From Nocardia pseudobrasiliensis NBRC 108224 (GTDB taxonomy: Bacteria; Actinomycetota; Actinomycetes; Mycobacteriales; Mycobacteriaceae): a stretch of DNA of 64,000 nucleotides. Below are positions 15,284 through 24,238 of this stretch, piece by piece. The translations under genes and the position numbers were made by a program. Location: the NCBI RefSeq assembly GCF_001613105.1, contig NZ_BDBS01000020.1, positions 105,341 to 169,340 on the forward strand, written 5' to 3'. Positions within the stretch are counted from its first letter, which is position 1. The number at the start of each line of letters is the position of its first letter. The notes beneath the pieces were generated by a model. That model ran no database searches, was not told the origin of the DNA, and worked only from the letters and a program-made list of their open reading frames with translations.

Positions 15284-16825
15284 TTACCTCACCAATCCGC
15301 CGTGATGGGTCTCGGACGGCGCCACCGCGGCCCGGGGGGCCGGCTTCGCCGCGCTCCGACCGGGCAGGTCGTTGCTGAGGCCGTAGCCCGCGATCGAGAA
15401 CGCGATCGCGCCGGTATTGGTGGTCAACGCCTTGTCGTTGATGTTGTCGATGGTGTCGCAGGGCGAGTGGTAGCAGGAGTCGTACGCCTTACCCGCCTGA
15501 CCGCCGAACATCTTCTGCTCCTCGGGCGTCTTGATGCCCTCCGCGCCGGTGAACAGGCCGCCGACCGGGATTCCGGCCGTCATGAACGGGCCGTAGTCCG
15601 AGCGCCCGTCCAGGGTCGCGGGCACATGCGGGATCCCCTGCACATCGAAGTAGCGCGCGAAGTTCTTCTCGATGTCGACCGAACCGGCCGGACCCGGGCT
15701 GCCGTCGTAGATCATGTACGAGTAGTTCGGCGAGGCGATCATGTCGAAGTTGAGGTAGAGCCCGATCTTGTTGCGATCGGCCTCCGACAGCGCGCCCACA
15801 TAGTGCTCGGAGCCGAGCAGACCGAGTTCCTCCGCACTCCACCACGCGAAGCGGAGCTTGTTCTTCGTCGGCACCGAGGACGCCTGCAGCGCGACCTCGA
15901 GCAAACCCGCACTGCCGGAACCGTTGTCGTTGATACCCGGACCCGCCAGGACGGAATCCAGATGGGCGCCCGCCATCACGACCTTGTCGGGATTACCCCA
16001 CTTGGTATCGGCGATCACATTGTGCGCCTTGCGGATCGAGCTCTCGGTATCGGTCTTCAATCGCACGACCGTACCGGCCGGGGAGTTGAGATCCTCACCG
16101 ACGGCGAAGCTCGCGCCGACCACGGGAACCGTGAATCCGGGGCCACCCAGGGTTCCTTGGAAGGCGTCGGTGCGGCCGGGCTGGCCCTCGTTGAAGATGA
16201 TCACCCCGACAGCGCCGGCGGCCTGGGCGTTCTTCGCCTTCTCACCGAAGGTGCAGGTACCGCGCTGGACCAGCGCGATATTGCCCGCGGTGAAATTGGC
16301 GAAATCGGCGGCCTCACAACCGGAGGTCGAACTCGGCGTCGGGGCGGGCGGCAGTTGCAGATCGACGGCCTGGACCTTCGCGGTCACATCGCCGGAACCC
16401 GAATAGGTCAGGGTGGCGAAATCACCGAGTTTGCCGTTCGGCGTGGTCGGCGTGTAGACCTTCGCATCGGGTGAGACCTGGTTCAGGATTCCGGTCGACT
16501 TCTCCCGGAAGAACGGAAAGTCGAACTCCTGCAACGAGACCTGATAACCCGCGCGGCGCAGCTTGTCCGCCACGTACTCGCGAGAGGCGTCGAAGCCCGG
16601 GGTGCCCGCGGCACGGGTTCCGCCATTGGCCTTGGCGATGGCCTGCAACTGCTGCAGGTGTCGCTTGATGTTCTGGGTCTGAACCGATTTCGCCAATTGC
16701 TGCTCCGGCTGGGGAGCGGGCTCGGCATAGGCCGAACCCGCCAGCGCGAGCGAGACGGCGACCGGTAATGCGGCGACTGCGGCGAGGACGCGACCGGATC
16801 TGGCACGTCGGAAGATGCGGGACAT
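15284..16825 (-). CDS. Secreted M28-family zinc aminopeptidase with PA domain
   Basis: The protein has 513 residues. The ATG at 16825 has GGAGGAG six bases upstream; an earlier in-frame start lacks this. A signal peptide (VLAAVAALPVAVSLALAGSAYAEP) leads to export. A protease-associated domain lies in the first half (FANFTAGNIALVQRGTCTFGEKAKNAQAAGAVGVIIFN). The catalytic domain has the two-zinc set: His and Asp in AGAHLDSVLAGPGINDNGSG, the Glu pair in WWSAEELGLLGSEHY, Asp in LNFDMIASPN and His in CYHSPCDTIDNIND. It resembles Streptomyces aminopeptidase S and mycobacterial LpqL, which release N-terminal amino acids outside the cell. Confidence 0.93.
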   Translation of the reverse strand: MSRIFRRARSGRVLAAVAALPVAVSLALAGSAYAEPAPQPEQQLAKSVQTQNIKRHLQQLQAIAKANGGTRAAGTPGFDASREYVADKLRRAGYQVSLQEFDFPFFREKSTGILNQVSPDAKVYTPTTPNGKLGDFATLTYSGSGDVTAKVQAVDLQLPPAPTPSSTSGCEAADFANFTAGNIALVQRGTCTFGEKAKNAQAAGAVGVIIFNEGQPGRTDAFQGTLGGPGFTVPVVGASFAVGEDLNSPAGTVVRLKTDTESSIRKAHNVIADTKWGNPDKVVMAGAHLDSVLAGPGINDNGSGSAGLLEVALQASSVPTKNKLRFAWWSAEELGLLGSEHYVGALSEADRNKIGLYLNFDMIASPNYSYMIYDGSPGPAGSVDIEKNFARYFDVQGIPHVPATLDGRSDYGPFMTAGIPVGGLFTGAEGIKTPEEQKMFGGQAGKAYDSCYHSPCDTIDNINDKALTTNTGAIAFSIAGYGLSNDLPGRSAAKPAPRAAVAPSETHHGGLVR

Positions 16826-16934
16826 GACAACTCCTCCCACGGGACCGATTCGTCCCGATCGTCGGAATCTAGATCGCCATGTCGACGCGCTGAAACCTCG
16901 ATTGGAAACGAATCGTTAGGGGTTGCCGAAACGG

Positions 16935-18104
16935 TTACGAAAGTGTTGCGCGCAAACGCAATCCGCCGCCGTCGGCCGCGCCGAGCTCGAGTGTGCCACC
17001 CGCCGCGCGCATGCGCTCGCGCAGGCCCGTCAGACCGGATCCGGAGGCCGCGGTGGACACCATACCGATACCGTCGTCGGTGACCTCGATACTGGTCGCG
17101 TCGACGCGGACGGTGCAATGGGCGGCCTCGCTGTGGCGCACGATATTGGTCACCGCCTCGCGCAGCACCCAGCCGAACACCACGCTCTGCCGGGTCGGCA
17201 CATCGACCACCACCGGCAGATCGGCGCGAATCCCGGCCGCGTGCAAGGCCGTTCGCGCGGTGGCGAGCTCACCGGCCAGCGACATCTCGCGCAGCCCGCC
17301 CACGGTGTCGCGCACCCCGGCCAGCGCCTCGCGGGCCAATCGCTCGACCTCGGCGATCTCGGTCTTGGCCCGCTCCGGATCAAGATCGACCAGCCGCCCG
17401 GCCAATTCGGTCTTGACGGTGATCACGGTGAGCGAATGGCCGAGGATGTCGTGCACGTCGCGGGCGACGCGATTGCGCTCCTCGACGATGGTCAGCTCGC
17501 TCTGCTGGCGACGGGCGATTTCGCGTAACCGCTTGCCGCGCGTGCCGACCTCACGGCCGAACCAGATACCCACCGGAATCAGGCACAGAGCCATCGTCCC
17601 GACACCGAATCCCCAACCGGGAATCAGCAGCGACAGCAGCAGGGTCACGCCGACCACCGCGACCACCACGTATCCGGATTCGCGAGTCGGAAGTACGAGT
17701 ACCGCGGTCGCGGCGACGTACAGCAGAGTGGGGAACGCGGCGAATCCGAGCAGGATCATCAGTCCCGCGCTGATCAGGCTCATCGCACCCAGCGGCAGCC
17801 AGACCCGAGGATCGATCGGGCCCGGCTCGGCCAGCACGTTCGCACTGTCGGTACGCCGCTGGTACAGCGCGAAGGTGGTCGCGATCAATACCGACAGGGC
17901 GATCACCGCGGCCCCGGCGAGTCCGGATCGCAACCGGTCGCCCCCGGTCCAACGGTCGTGAATCGGCCCGATCAGATAGAACATCCACACCAGGGCCAGG
18001 AAGACGCCCCATCCGGCTCCCCGCCATCGGCTCGGGCGCGCCGGATCGGACGCGACGTTGTCCAACAACCGCGAGAACCGATGCGGCAGGTCGGCAAGCC
18101 TCAT
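16935..18104 (-). CDS. DesK-type sensor histidine kinase
   Basis: The protein has 389 residues. An N-terminal block of about five to six membrane helices (residues 30-180) is the sensor. The dimerisation helix holds the phosphoacceptor His218 in ERNRVARDVHDILGHSLT. The ATPase domain shows LREAVTNIVRHSEA (N box), VTDDGIGM (G1) and GLTGLRERMRAAGG (G2). This is the HisKA_3 class that pairs with NarL-type regulators. The ATG at 18104 is chosen because the extension to 18227 would overlap the permease gene. Its partner is most likely the regulator at 14571. The stimulus is unknown; DesK homologues sense membrane state. Confidence 0.93.
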   Translation of the reverse strand: MRLADLPHRFSRLLDNVASDPARPSRWRGAGWGVFLALVWMFYLIGPIHDRWTGGDRLRSGLAGAAVIALSVLIATTFALYQRRTDSANVLAEPGPIDPRVWLPLGAMSLISAGLMILLGFAAFPTLLYVAATAVLVLPTRESGYVVVAVVGVTLLLSLLIPGWGFGVGTMALCLIPVGIWFGREVGTRGKRLREIARRQQSELTIVEERNRVARDVHDILGHSLTVITVKTELAGRLVDLDPERAKTEIAEVERLAREALAGVRDTVGGLREMSLAGELATARTALHAAGIRADLPVVVDVPTRQSVVFGWVLREAVTNIVRHSEAAHCTVRVDATSIEVTDDGIGMVSTAASGSGLTGLRERMRAAGGTLELGAADGGGLRLRATLS

Positions 18105-18156
18105 ACCGGCGGACGCTACCGCACCGCCGGAGGGCTCCGGCGGCGCGGTCTCGAAC

Positions 18157-18918
18157 TCAGCGCGCGGTGTCACGGCGGAACAGATACGCCGCGCCGCCCG
18201 CGAACACCGTGGTCCACACGACGACATTGAGCACCGCGAGCGCGACCGATCCCGGACTCTCCTCCCCGAACGGCAGTCGCGCGAGCGTCGCGATCCCGCT
18301 GGTCGGAAAGATTCGCGAAACGATCTCGAACCAGCCGCCGGGCTTGATGAACAGCCCGCCGCCGAAGCCCAGCGCAGCCACGGCCAGCCCGAGCACCTGC
18401 ATCACATTCTCCGACGGCAGCAGATAGCCCAGCAGCAATCCGAACGCCGCGAAGACCAGCGAGCCGACCCAGGCCAGCACGAAACAGGCGACCCACGCCA
18501 CCGGTGACAGGCGCGCGCCGAAGATCGCGCCGAGCACGAAAACCGAGGTGACGGAGAGCAATCCGAGCATCATCGACACCATCACCTTGGTCGCCACATA
18601 GGCCGCCGGGCGCAGCGGGGTCAGGCGCAGTTGGCGGCTCCAGCCGAAGGCGCGTTCGATGGCGACGGTCGCGCCGCCGGTCGCGGTGGAGAACATCGCG
18701 CCGTACACGGCCATCGACACCATCATGTAGCCGGTGAGATTGCCCGATCCGTAGGCCTGATCGCGCAGTGAGGACTGGGTGCCCACCGCCACGAACACCA
18801 CCGCGGGCATGAGCAGGGCCAGGATGCCGGTGCGTTTGTTGCGCAGCATGCGGCGCAGTTCCAGGGTCAGGAATTCGGGGCTGAAGCCGCCGAACCGGTC
18901 GAGAGTGGTGGTGGTCAT
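18157..18918 (-). CDS. ABC-2 type exporter, membrane subunit
   Basis: The protein has 253 residues with about six hydrophobic segments. A cytoplasmic N-terminus (LELRRMLRNKRTGILALLMPAVVF) is the usual coupling region of ABC-2 permeases, and GWSRQLRLTPLRPAAYVATK is the conserved amphipathic loop. The start lies one base after the stop of the ATPase gene, and the kinase gene follows 52 bases later. The order ATPase-permease-kinase(-regulator) is common for DesKR-type systems that sense and expel a drug or membrane-active compound. The substrate is unknown. Confidence 0.9.
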   Translation of the reverse strand: MTTTTLDRFGGFSPEFLTLELRRMLRNKRTGILALLMPAVVFVAVGTQSSLRDQAYGSGNLTGYMMVSMAVYGAMFSTATGGATVAIERAFGWSRQLRLTPLRPAAYVATKVMVSMMLGLLSVTSVFVLGAIFGARLSPVAWVACFVLAWVGSLVFAAFGLLLGYLLPSENVMQVLGLAVAALGFGGGLFIKPGGWFEIVSRIFPTSGIATLARLPFGEESPGSVALAVLNVVVWTTVFAGGAAYLFRRDTAR

Positions 18919-18919
18919 A

Positions 18920-19855
18920 TCAGTTGTCTCCGGTCAGGGCGATGAAGGCGTCTTCGAGATTGCGGCCGGTGACCTCGAGGTCCACGGCCGGTGTGGCGGT
19001 GAGCAGGTAGCGCGCGACGGCGTCGGAGTCGCTGGTGTGCACCAGGATTCGGTCACCCCTCGTTTCGACCGAATCCACCCCGGGCAGGCCCTGCAATCGA
19101 GTCCGGTCCGCACCGGGCAGCGTGGCGCTCACGGTGCGTCCGGCGGCCAGGTTCTTGATCTCCGCGGCGCTGCCGTCGGCCACCACTTTCCCGTTGCGCA
19201 CCAGCACGATTCGATCGGCGTAGGCGTCGGCCTCGTCGAGGTAGTGGGTGGCGAACAGTACGGTGCGGCCCTCGCGGGCGTCGTGGCGGATGGCGCTCCA
19301 GAAATCGCGCCGCCCCTCGACGTCCATGCCGGTGGTCGGCTCGTCGAGTACCAGCAGATCGGGATTCGGCAGCAGCGCCAGCGCGAAACGCAGCCGTTGC
19401 TGTTGTCCCCCCGAACATTTGCCCACCATGCGATCGGCCAAGCCGTCGATGCCCGCGCGCACCAGCACCTCGTTCACCGGGCGCGGATGTGAGTGCAGAC
19501 AGGCCACCAGCCGCACGGTCTCGGCGACGGTGAGATCGGGCAGCAGGCCACCGGACTGCAGAACCGCCGAGACCCGTCCGGCCGCGATGGCGTGTTCCGG
19601 TGTGCCACCGAATAATTCGACCCGCCCGGAATCCGGGCGCAGCAGGCCCAGCAGCATATCGATGGTGGTGGATTTACCAGCGCCGTTGGGTCCGAGAAAG
19701 GCGACGATCTCCCCGGGCGCGACCGTCAGGTCGAGCCCGTCCACCGCGCGCACCGGACCGCCCGGCGTATGGAAGGACTTGGTGAGCCCGCGCAGCTCGA
19801 TCGCGGGCGTCGCGATCGCCCGGGCCGACGGGCCGGAGGTGATGGCTGATGTCAT
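18920..19855 (-). CDS. ABC exporter ATP-binding subunit
   Basis: The protein has 311 residues. It contains Walker A (FLGPNGAGKST), Q loop (VLQSGG), signature CSGGQQQRLRFA, Walker B with catalytic Glu (LLVLDEPTTG) and H loop (FATHYLDEAD). About 80 residues after the nucleotide-binding domain form the C-terminal part seen in DrrA/NatA-type ATPases. It energises the permease encoded one base downstream. The start has no strong ribosome-binding site; the first 19 residues are not conserved-looking and a later start is possible. Confidence 0.93.
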   Translation of the reverse strand: MTSAITSGPSARAIATPAIELRGLTKSFHTPGGPVRAVDGLDLTVAPGEIVAFLGPNGAGKSTTIDMLLGLLRPDSGRVELFGGTPEHAIAAGRVSAVLQSGGLLPDLTVAETVRLVACLHSHPRPVNEVLVRAGIDGLADRMVGKCSGGQQQRLRFALALLPNPDLLVLDEPTTGMDVEGRRDFWSAIRHDAREGRTVLFATHYLDEADAYADRIVLVRNGKVVADGSAAEIKNLAAGRTVSATLPGADRTRLQGLPGVDSVETRGDRILVHTSDSDAVARYLLTATPAVDLEVTGRNLEDAFIALTGDN

Positions 19856-19923
19856 AGCTCCACTGTCGTGCGCAGCGGGCCCGCGTACCTCGGCCGAGCG
19901 TCACGAACCGACCATGACAATCG

Positions 19924-20274
19924 TCATGGTCGCGATTGGTTTCGCGGCCGATCCACGCGCCGGCGCACCGGCGCGATCGCCCGCAGCGGCACGGCCAGCG
20001 CGCCGAATACGGCCGTGGTGGCCATGATCGCCTCCACGGCGATATTGGCCGCCACGATCAGCACGCACAGCAGCGTGGGCTGCGCGAACAATGCCGCGGA
20101 GACCCAGGCTTCCGATTGCACGGCCAGGATCGTCGCCGCACCGCACAGCAGCAGTCCGGCCAGCGCCGCCATCGCCACCCAGAAGTCGAGCAGCCGATCC
20201 GCCGGGGTCGCTCGCTCGACCGCCGAATCCACCACCACCGTCCCGCCCTTCCCGCCGCCGCACGCGGATTCCAC
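19924..20274 (-). CDS. Small membrane protein of unknown function
   Basis: The predicted protein has 116 residues (GTG start) with three hydrophobic segments at about 33-50, 58-77 and 79-98. It has a Gly-rich charged N-terminus and an Arg-rich C-terminus (VRRRVDRPRNQ). I do not recognise the family. It ends 68 bases upstream of the ABC ATPase gene on the same strand, so it might lead that operon. The start is uncertain: in-frame GTG codons in the run VVVD would shorten it by about 12 residues. Confidence 0.6.
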   Translation of the reverse strand: MESACGGGKGGTVVVDSAVERATPADRLLDFWVAMAALAGLLLCGAATILAVQSEAWVSAALFAQPTLLCVLIVAANIAVEAIMATTAVFGALAVPLRAIAPVRRRVDRPRNQSRP

Positions 20275-20385
20275 CGTGCGGCAGCATCTTTCGTCGGCTC
20301 ACCTTACTGGCCGGAAGCTTCGACCGGCCATTCACGAATGTGAACACGGAGGTGAGCACCGAACGGGAGTGGGGCACAGCGCGGT

Positions 20386-21306
20386 TCAGGGATGCAGCAC
20401 GATCTTGCCGTGGGTGTGATCGCCCTCGAGTTCACGGAACGCCTCGCGGACCCGTGCCAGCGGATAGGTCGCGGCGATGGGCACCTCGAGCTCCCCGGTC
20501 GCGGCGAGATCGGCCAGTTCGGCGAGGACGTCGATGGTGTCGGCGGAGGCGTTGCCCTCGGCCTTGACCCCGTATTTCTCCACCGCGGGAAAGTCGATGA
20601 TGGTATTGACGCGATCGGGCTTCACACCCAGTTCCAGCGCCAGGTCGACATAGCCGGAACCATAGGTGTCGACGAACGCGTCGATCCCCTCGGGCGCGGC
20701 GGCCCGCACCCGCTCGGCCAACCCGTCCCCATAGGCGACCGGGATGACGCCCTTGGACCGCAGCCAGTCGTGCTTGGCGGGTCCGGCGATGCCGATCACC
20801 GTGACGCCGCGTGCCCGAAGCAGTTGCACCACAAGCGAACCCACCCCGCCCGCGGCGCCGGACACCGCGATGGTGTCACCGGCCTCGGGGCTGACCGCAC
20901 GCGCGGCGGCGAAGGCGGTGGTGCCCGCGACGAACAGCGCACCGGCCACATCCCAGGACAGTCCGGCGGGCTTGGGCGTCACCTGTTCGGCCGCCACCAC
21001 CACCCGGGTGGCATGACTGGCGCGATTGTGCGTGAAGCCGAGTACCTCGTCGCCGACCTCGAGCCCGCTCACGCCCTCGCCGAGCGCGGCCACCCGCCCC
21101 GCGAAATCGCTGCCCTGTCCGGAGGGGAAACTCGCGGGCCAGCGCTCGTGCAGCAGACCCTCGCGGATCTTGGCCTCCCCCGGATTGATTCCCGCGGCGA
21201 CCACCGTCACCGCCACCTCCCCCGGTCCGGGATCCGAATCCGGAGCCTCCACCACGTTCAGCACGTCGAGGTCACCGTACCGATCGAACTTGACCGCCTG
21301 GCCCAT
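20386..21306 (-). CDS. NADP-dependent quinone-oxidoreductase-like protein (zeta-crystallin type MDR)
   Basis: The protein has 306 residues and starts at an ATG with GGAAGAGG upstream. It is a zinc-free medium-chain reductase. The N-terminal GroES-like part includes GQGSDFAGRVAALGEGVSGLEVGDEV and the Rossmann fold carries the NADP loop SGAAGGVGSLVVQLLRA. The tail REAFRELEGDHTHGKIVLHP is typical. No cysteine zinc ligands are seen. It likely reduces quinones or enals with NADPH. It stands alone, between the small membrane protein and a metallo-hydrolase gene on the same strand. Confidence 0.9.
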   Translation of the reverse strand: MGQAVKFDRYGDLDVLNVVEAPDSDPGPGEVAVTVVAAGINPGEAKIREGLLHERWPASFPSGQGSDFAGRVAALGEGVSGLEVGDEVLGFTHNRASHATRVVVAAEQVTPKPAGLSWDVAGALFVAGTTAFAAARAVSPEAGDTIAVSGAAGGVGSLVVQLLRARGVTVIGIAGPAKHDWLRSKGVIPVAYGDGLAERVRAAAPEGIDAFVDTYGSGYVDLALELGVKPDRVNTIIDFPAVEKYGVKAEGNASADTIDVLAELADLAATGELEVPIAATYPLARVREAFRELEGDHTHGKIVLHP

Positions 21307-21373
21307 ACCGCACCTCTTCCGTTGGGGGTTCCTGTGCATCCCGAACGGTTGCGGGCGGGCGGATATTTCCGAC

Positions 21374-22339
21374 TCACGGGACGAGGGTCTCGAGATGGTC
21401 GACAACGACGAAGCGGCTGGCCGGGCTCGCGGCTGCGACCGCCCTGCGCAGTGCGTCCAGACCGCCGCCGTCGCGGGCGGGTTCGCTCAGCGGATAGTCG
21501 AAATCGTCCCAGTGTGTCGGCACCACATAGCGCGGATTGCCCAGCGTGCGTAGCAGTCGGGGCGCGTAGTCGCGAATCTTGGCGCCGCCCGCGGGCAGCA
21601 GCAGTACATCGGGTCGCAGCCCGGCCAGTTCGGACTCGATGTAGTTGGAGCCGCCGAAGTTCAGTACGCCGATATCGCCCATGGTCACCTGATAGGCCAG
21701 GGTGCCGCCCTCGACCAGATCGGCGATGACCCGCGGTCGCGGCAGTGAAGCCGCGCCGAGGCCGGTTCGCGTTCCGGGATAAGGGATCTGGGCTCGCGCG
21801 CCGAGGGCCGAATGCAGTGAGCGCAGCACCCTGATGCGGTAGCCGTCGAAGTTCAGATCCTCGCCACCGGTGACCAGGGACAGCTGCCGCTCCGGCGCGC
21901 CGAGGGCGAGCATCAGATTCAGATGCGTCTCGGTGCCCAGGACCGTGGCGCCGGTGCGCTGGGCGAGATAGGGGACGTCGGTCAGATGGTCGTAGTGGCC
22001 GTGGGTGACCAGGATGTGGTCCGCGCGCAGGCGACCGGAGTCGATATAGGAGTCGATCCGGGCAGTGTCCACCGAGATCGGCGTCTGCGGATCGGCGCCC
22101 TGCTCGGTATAGGTGCCGGTGTGGAAACGGGTGATCCAGGGATCGATCAGCACGGTCTTGCCGCCCGCGGTGATCTCCCAGCCGTTGTTGCCCCACCAGC
22201 GCAGGGTCACCCCGGACGCACCCGCCGGAGCCGTGGTCACCGCGGCCGGACCGCGCTGTTCGGTGACGCATCCGGCCGCCAGCAGCGCTGCGGCCGCCGC
22301 GACCGATCCCAGCAAGCCCCGCCTGTTCATTCCGCTCAT
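21374..22339 (-). CDS. Exported MBL-fold hydrolase with lipoprotein/Tat-like signal
   Basis: The protein has about 321 residues. The N-terminus (MNRRGLLGSVAAAAALLAAGC) has a twin-arginine-like start and a lipobox LAAGC, so it is probably a lipoprotein. The metallo-beta-lactamase motif is ILVTHGHYDHLTDVPYL, with a later Asp-rich segment and His in VVPTHWDDFDYPL, as in UlaG/RomA-like hydrolases. The ATG at 22339 is preferred; 22330 is also possible. It is divergent from a LysR gene with 84 bases between them, so it is the likely target of that regulator. The substrate is unknown. Confidence 0.85.
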   Translation of the reverse strand: MSGMNRRGLLGSVAAAAALLAAGCVTEQRGPAAVTTAPAGASGVTLRWWGNNGWEITAGGKTVLIDPWITRFHTGTYTEQGADPQTPISVDTARIDSYIDSGRLRADHILVTHGHYDHLTDVPYLAQRTGATVLGTETHLNLMLALGAPERQLSLVTGGEDLNFDGYRIRVLRSLHSALGARAQIPYPGTRTGLGAASLPRPRVIADLVEGGTLAYQVTMGDIGVLNFGGSNYIESELAGLRPDVLLLPAGGAKIRDYAPRLLRTLGNPRYVVPTHWDDFDYPLSEPARDGGGLDALRRAVAAASPASRFVVVDHLETLVP

Positions 22340-22398
22340 AGCGAGCACGACACCACGGTCCGCGCGCCGCTGTCCAAGATCGACCTTTCGGCGCGCCC

Positions 22399-22414
22399 AT
22401 ATCGAAACCGATAT
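22399..22414. promoter_or_regulatory. Perfect inverted repeat, probable LysR operator
   Basis: ATATCG-AAAC-CGATAT is a 6-4-6 perfect palindrome in the 84-base gap between the divergent metallo-hydrolase and LysR genes. It ends nine bases before the GTG of the LysR gene. LysR-type proteins usually bind such dyads near their own promoter. The closeness to the start codon suggests a very short or absent leader on the regulator mRNA. Confidence 0.6.
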
Positions 22415-22423
22415 CGTCGCTGC

Positions 22424-23374
22424 GTGGACCCCCTGCGCAAAATGCGGTACTTCGTCGCCGTCGCCGAGGAATTACATTTCGGACGCGCCGCCGAACGGCT
22501 CGGCATCGCCCAGCCGCCGCTGAGCCAGCGCATCCGGGAATTGGAAAAGGATCTGGGCGCACGGCTTTTCGATCGCGGCCGCGCCGTCACCCTGACCGAG
22601 GCCGGGCAGATCCTGCTCGCCGAATCCCGCGATCTGCTGGCCCGCTGGGACCGGATCACGACGCTGGTCGGCAAGGCCCATCGCGGGGAGATGGACGCGC
22701 TGCGCGTGGGCGTACCGCCGGAACTGGCCGGGCGGGTGCTGGCGGCGATCCTCACCGAATTCGAGCGACGACATCCGCAGGTGCGGCTGGATCTGCAGGA
22801 GCTGTCCACCTCCGAACAGCTGCGGCTGCTGGCCGATCGGCAGATCGATGCCGGACTGCTCCAGCATCCGGTGGATGTGATCGGACTCGAACTGGGCCCG
22901 GCGATCGATACCCCGCTGGGTGTGGTCCTGCAGCGCGATTCCCCGCTGGCGGCGAAATCGGAAGTGGCGCTGCCGGAATTGAGCGGTCACGGCGTGGTGC
23001 TGCCGCCGCGCGCGGCCGCGCCCGGACCCTATGACACTATGCTGCGCCAGTGCTGGGAACACGGATTCCGGCCCACCCGGGTGGTGCACGCGCGCAATCC
23101 GGAATTCGTTCTCGGCCTGGTGCTTTCGGGGCACGGGGTGGCATTCGACGAGGGCGCGGTGGCGCGCAAGGAGCCGCGGGTGGTGTGGCGTCGGCTGACC
23201 GGGGAGCCGCTGCGCAGGCGGCTGTCGCTGGCCTGGCCCACGTCCGCGCCGCATCCGCTGGCGGCGCGGCTGGCCGAGTTGATCGCGAATGTGCTACGCG
23301 CGGACGGGATTTCGACGCTCGCGCCCGCTCAGGACGCGGTGCGACCGTGGGATGTGCTGACCGGGCGGTGGTGA
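22424..23374 (+). CDS. LysR-family transcriptional regulator
   Basis: The protein has 316 residues starting at a GTG. The longer open frame upstream is antisense to the metallo-hydrolase and is rejected. The N-terminal helix-turn-helix is canonical (MRYFVAVAEELHFGRAAERLGIAQPPLSQRIRELEKDLG, with the recognition helix QPPLSQRIRELE). The effector domain follows (LRVGVPPELAGRVLAAIL). It is divergent from the exported MBL hydrolase gene, its most likely target. Its 3' end overlaps the convergent beta-lactamase-fold gene by 46 bases. Confidence 0.93.
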   Translation: MDPLRKMRYFVAVAEELHFGRAAERLGIAQPPLSQRIRELEKDLGARLFDRGRAVTLTEAGQILLAESRDLLARWDRITTLVGKAHRGEMDALRVGVPPELAGRVLAAILTEFERRHPQVRLDLQELSTSEQLRLLADRQIDAGLLQHPVDVIGLELGPAIDTPLGVVLQRDSPLAAKSEVALPELSGHGVVLPPRAAAPGPYDTMLRQCWEHGFRPTRVVHARNPEFVLGLVLSGHGVAFDEGAVARKEPRVVWRRLTGEPLRRRLSLAWPTSAPHPLAARLAELIANVLRADGISTLAPAQDAVRPWDVLTGRW

Positions 23375-24228
23375 TCCAGGGATTCGATCGCCGCCCGCGC
23401 GGCCGCGCCGATGGCGCGATCGACGCGCGGCGCGCGATCGGCGAGTACGGCGGCGCGGGTGAAAACCGCGACCGCGCAGCGAGTTCCGTCGGGGGAGCGC
23501 ACCACGCCGATCTCGTTGCGGACGCCGGGCAGGGTGCCGGTCTTGCTCCACAGCGTGACCTCGTCGCCGAAGGCCGAACCGAGCCGGGCCTGGTTGAGCT
23601 GGGCGCCCATCAGTTCACGCAGCCACGCGCACGCCGCGGGCGGACCCGCCTCGTCGCGGGCGATCAGTTCGAGCAGCCGGGTCATCTCGCGCGGCGTACT
23701 CGCCGAGGTGCGGCCCGGATCCATGATGCGCAGGCCGAACACCTCCTCCGGCGCCATCCGCGGATAGCGGCGGGCGAATTCGGCGGCGTCGGCCGCGCCC
23801 ATATCCTCGGCCATCGAGATCAGCAGATCGCGCAGCGCGCCCACGACGCGGGTGCGGGTCAGGCCCAGTTCGTGGACCCGTGAGCGCACATTGTCCAGGC
23901 CGACCCGATCGAACAGCAGATCCGCGGCGGTATTGTCGCTGACCGACAGCGCGAGATAGGCGGCATCGCGCAGGCTGTATTCGACATCGTCGCGACAGCC
24001 CGAGGTGCCGGGGCCGCCGAGCCGATCGGCGGCGGTGGCGCGCACACGATCGGTGGGATCGAGCTGCCCGGCCGCGATCTGCCGGGCCAGCTCCAGTACG
24101 AGCGGAACCTTGACCACCGAGGACAGCACGACGGGTTCATCGGCGCGCCAACCGGTTTCGGCCCCGCAGTCCAGACAGCGGGCGTGCAGCCAACCTTGCA
24201 CGCCCGCGTCGTCGAAGACTTCGCGCAA
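23329..24228 (-). CDS. Class A beta-lactamase-fold serine hydrolase, apparently without signal peptide
   Basis: The protein has 299 residues with the three motifs of the penicillin-recognising fold: SxxK as LSSVVK (near residue 36), SDN in LALSVSDNTAADL, and KTG in LWSKTGTLPG. No hydrophobic leader precedes the first motif, so it appears cytoplasmic. That is unusual for a resistance enzyme and suggests an esterase or peptidase role. The glutamate of the class A omega loop cannot be placed by eye. The start is a TTG ten bases after the glyS stop (coupling possible); a GTG at 24201 is an alternative. It overlaps the LysR gene tail-to-tail. Confidence 0.75.
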   Translation of the reverse strand: MREVFDDAGVQGWLHARCLDCGAETGWRADEPVVLSSVVKVPLVLELARQIAAGQLDPTDRVRATAADRLGGPGTSGCRDDVEYSLRDAAYLALSVSDNTAADLLFDRVGLDNVRSRVHELGLTRTRVVGALRDLLISMAEDMGAADAAEFARRYPRMAPEEVFGLRIMDPGRTSASTPREMTRLLELIARDEAGPPAACAWLRELMGAQLNQARLGSAFGDEVTLWSKTGTLPGVRNEIGVVRSPDGTRCAVAVFTRAAVLADRAPRVDRAIGAAARAAIESLDHHRPVSTSHGRTAS

Positions 24229-24238
24229 CGAGCCGGAC

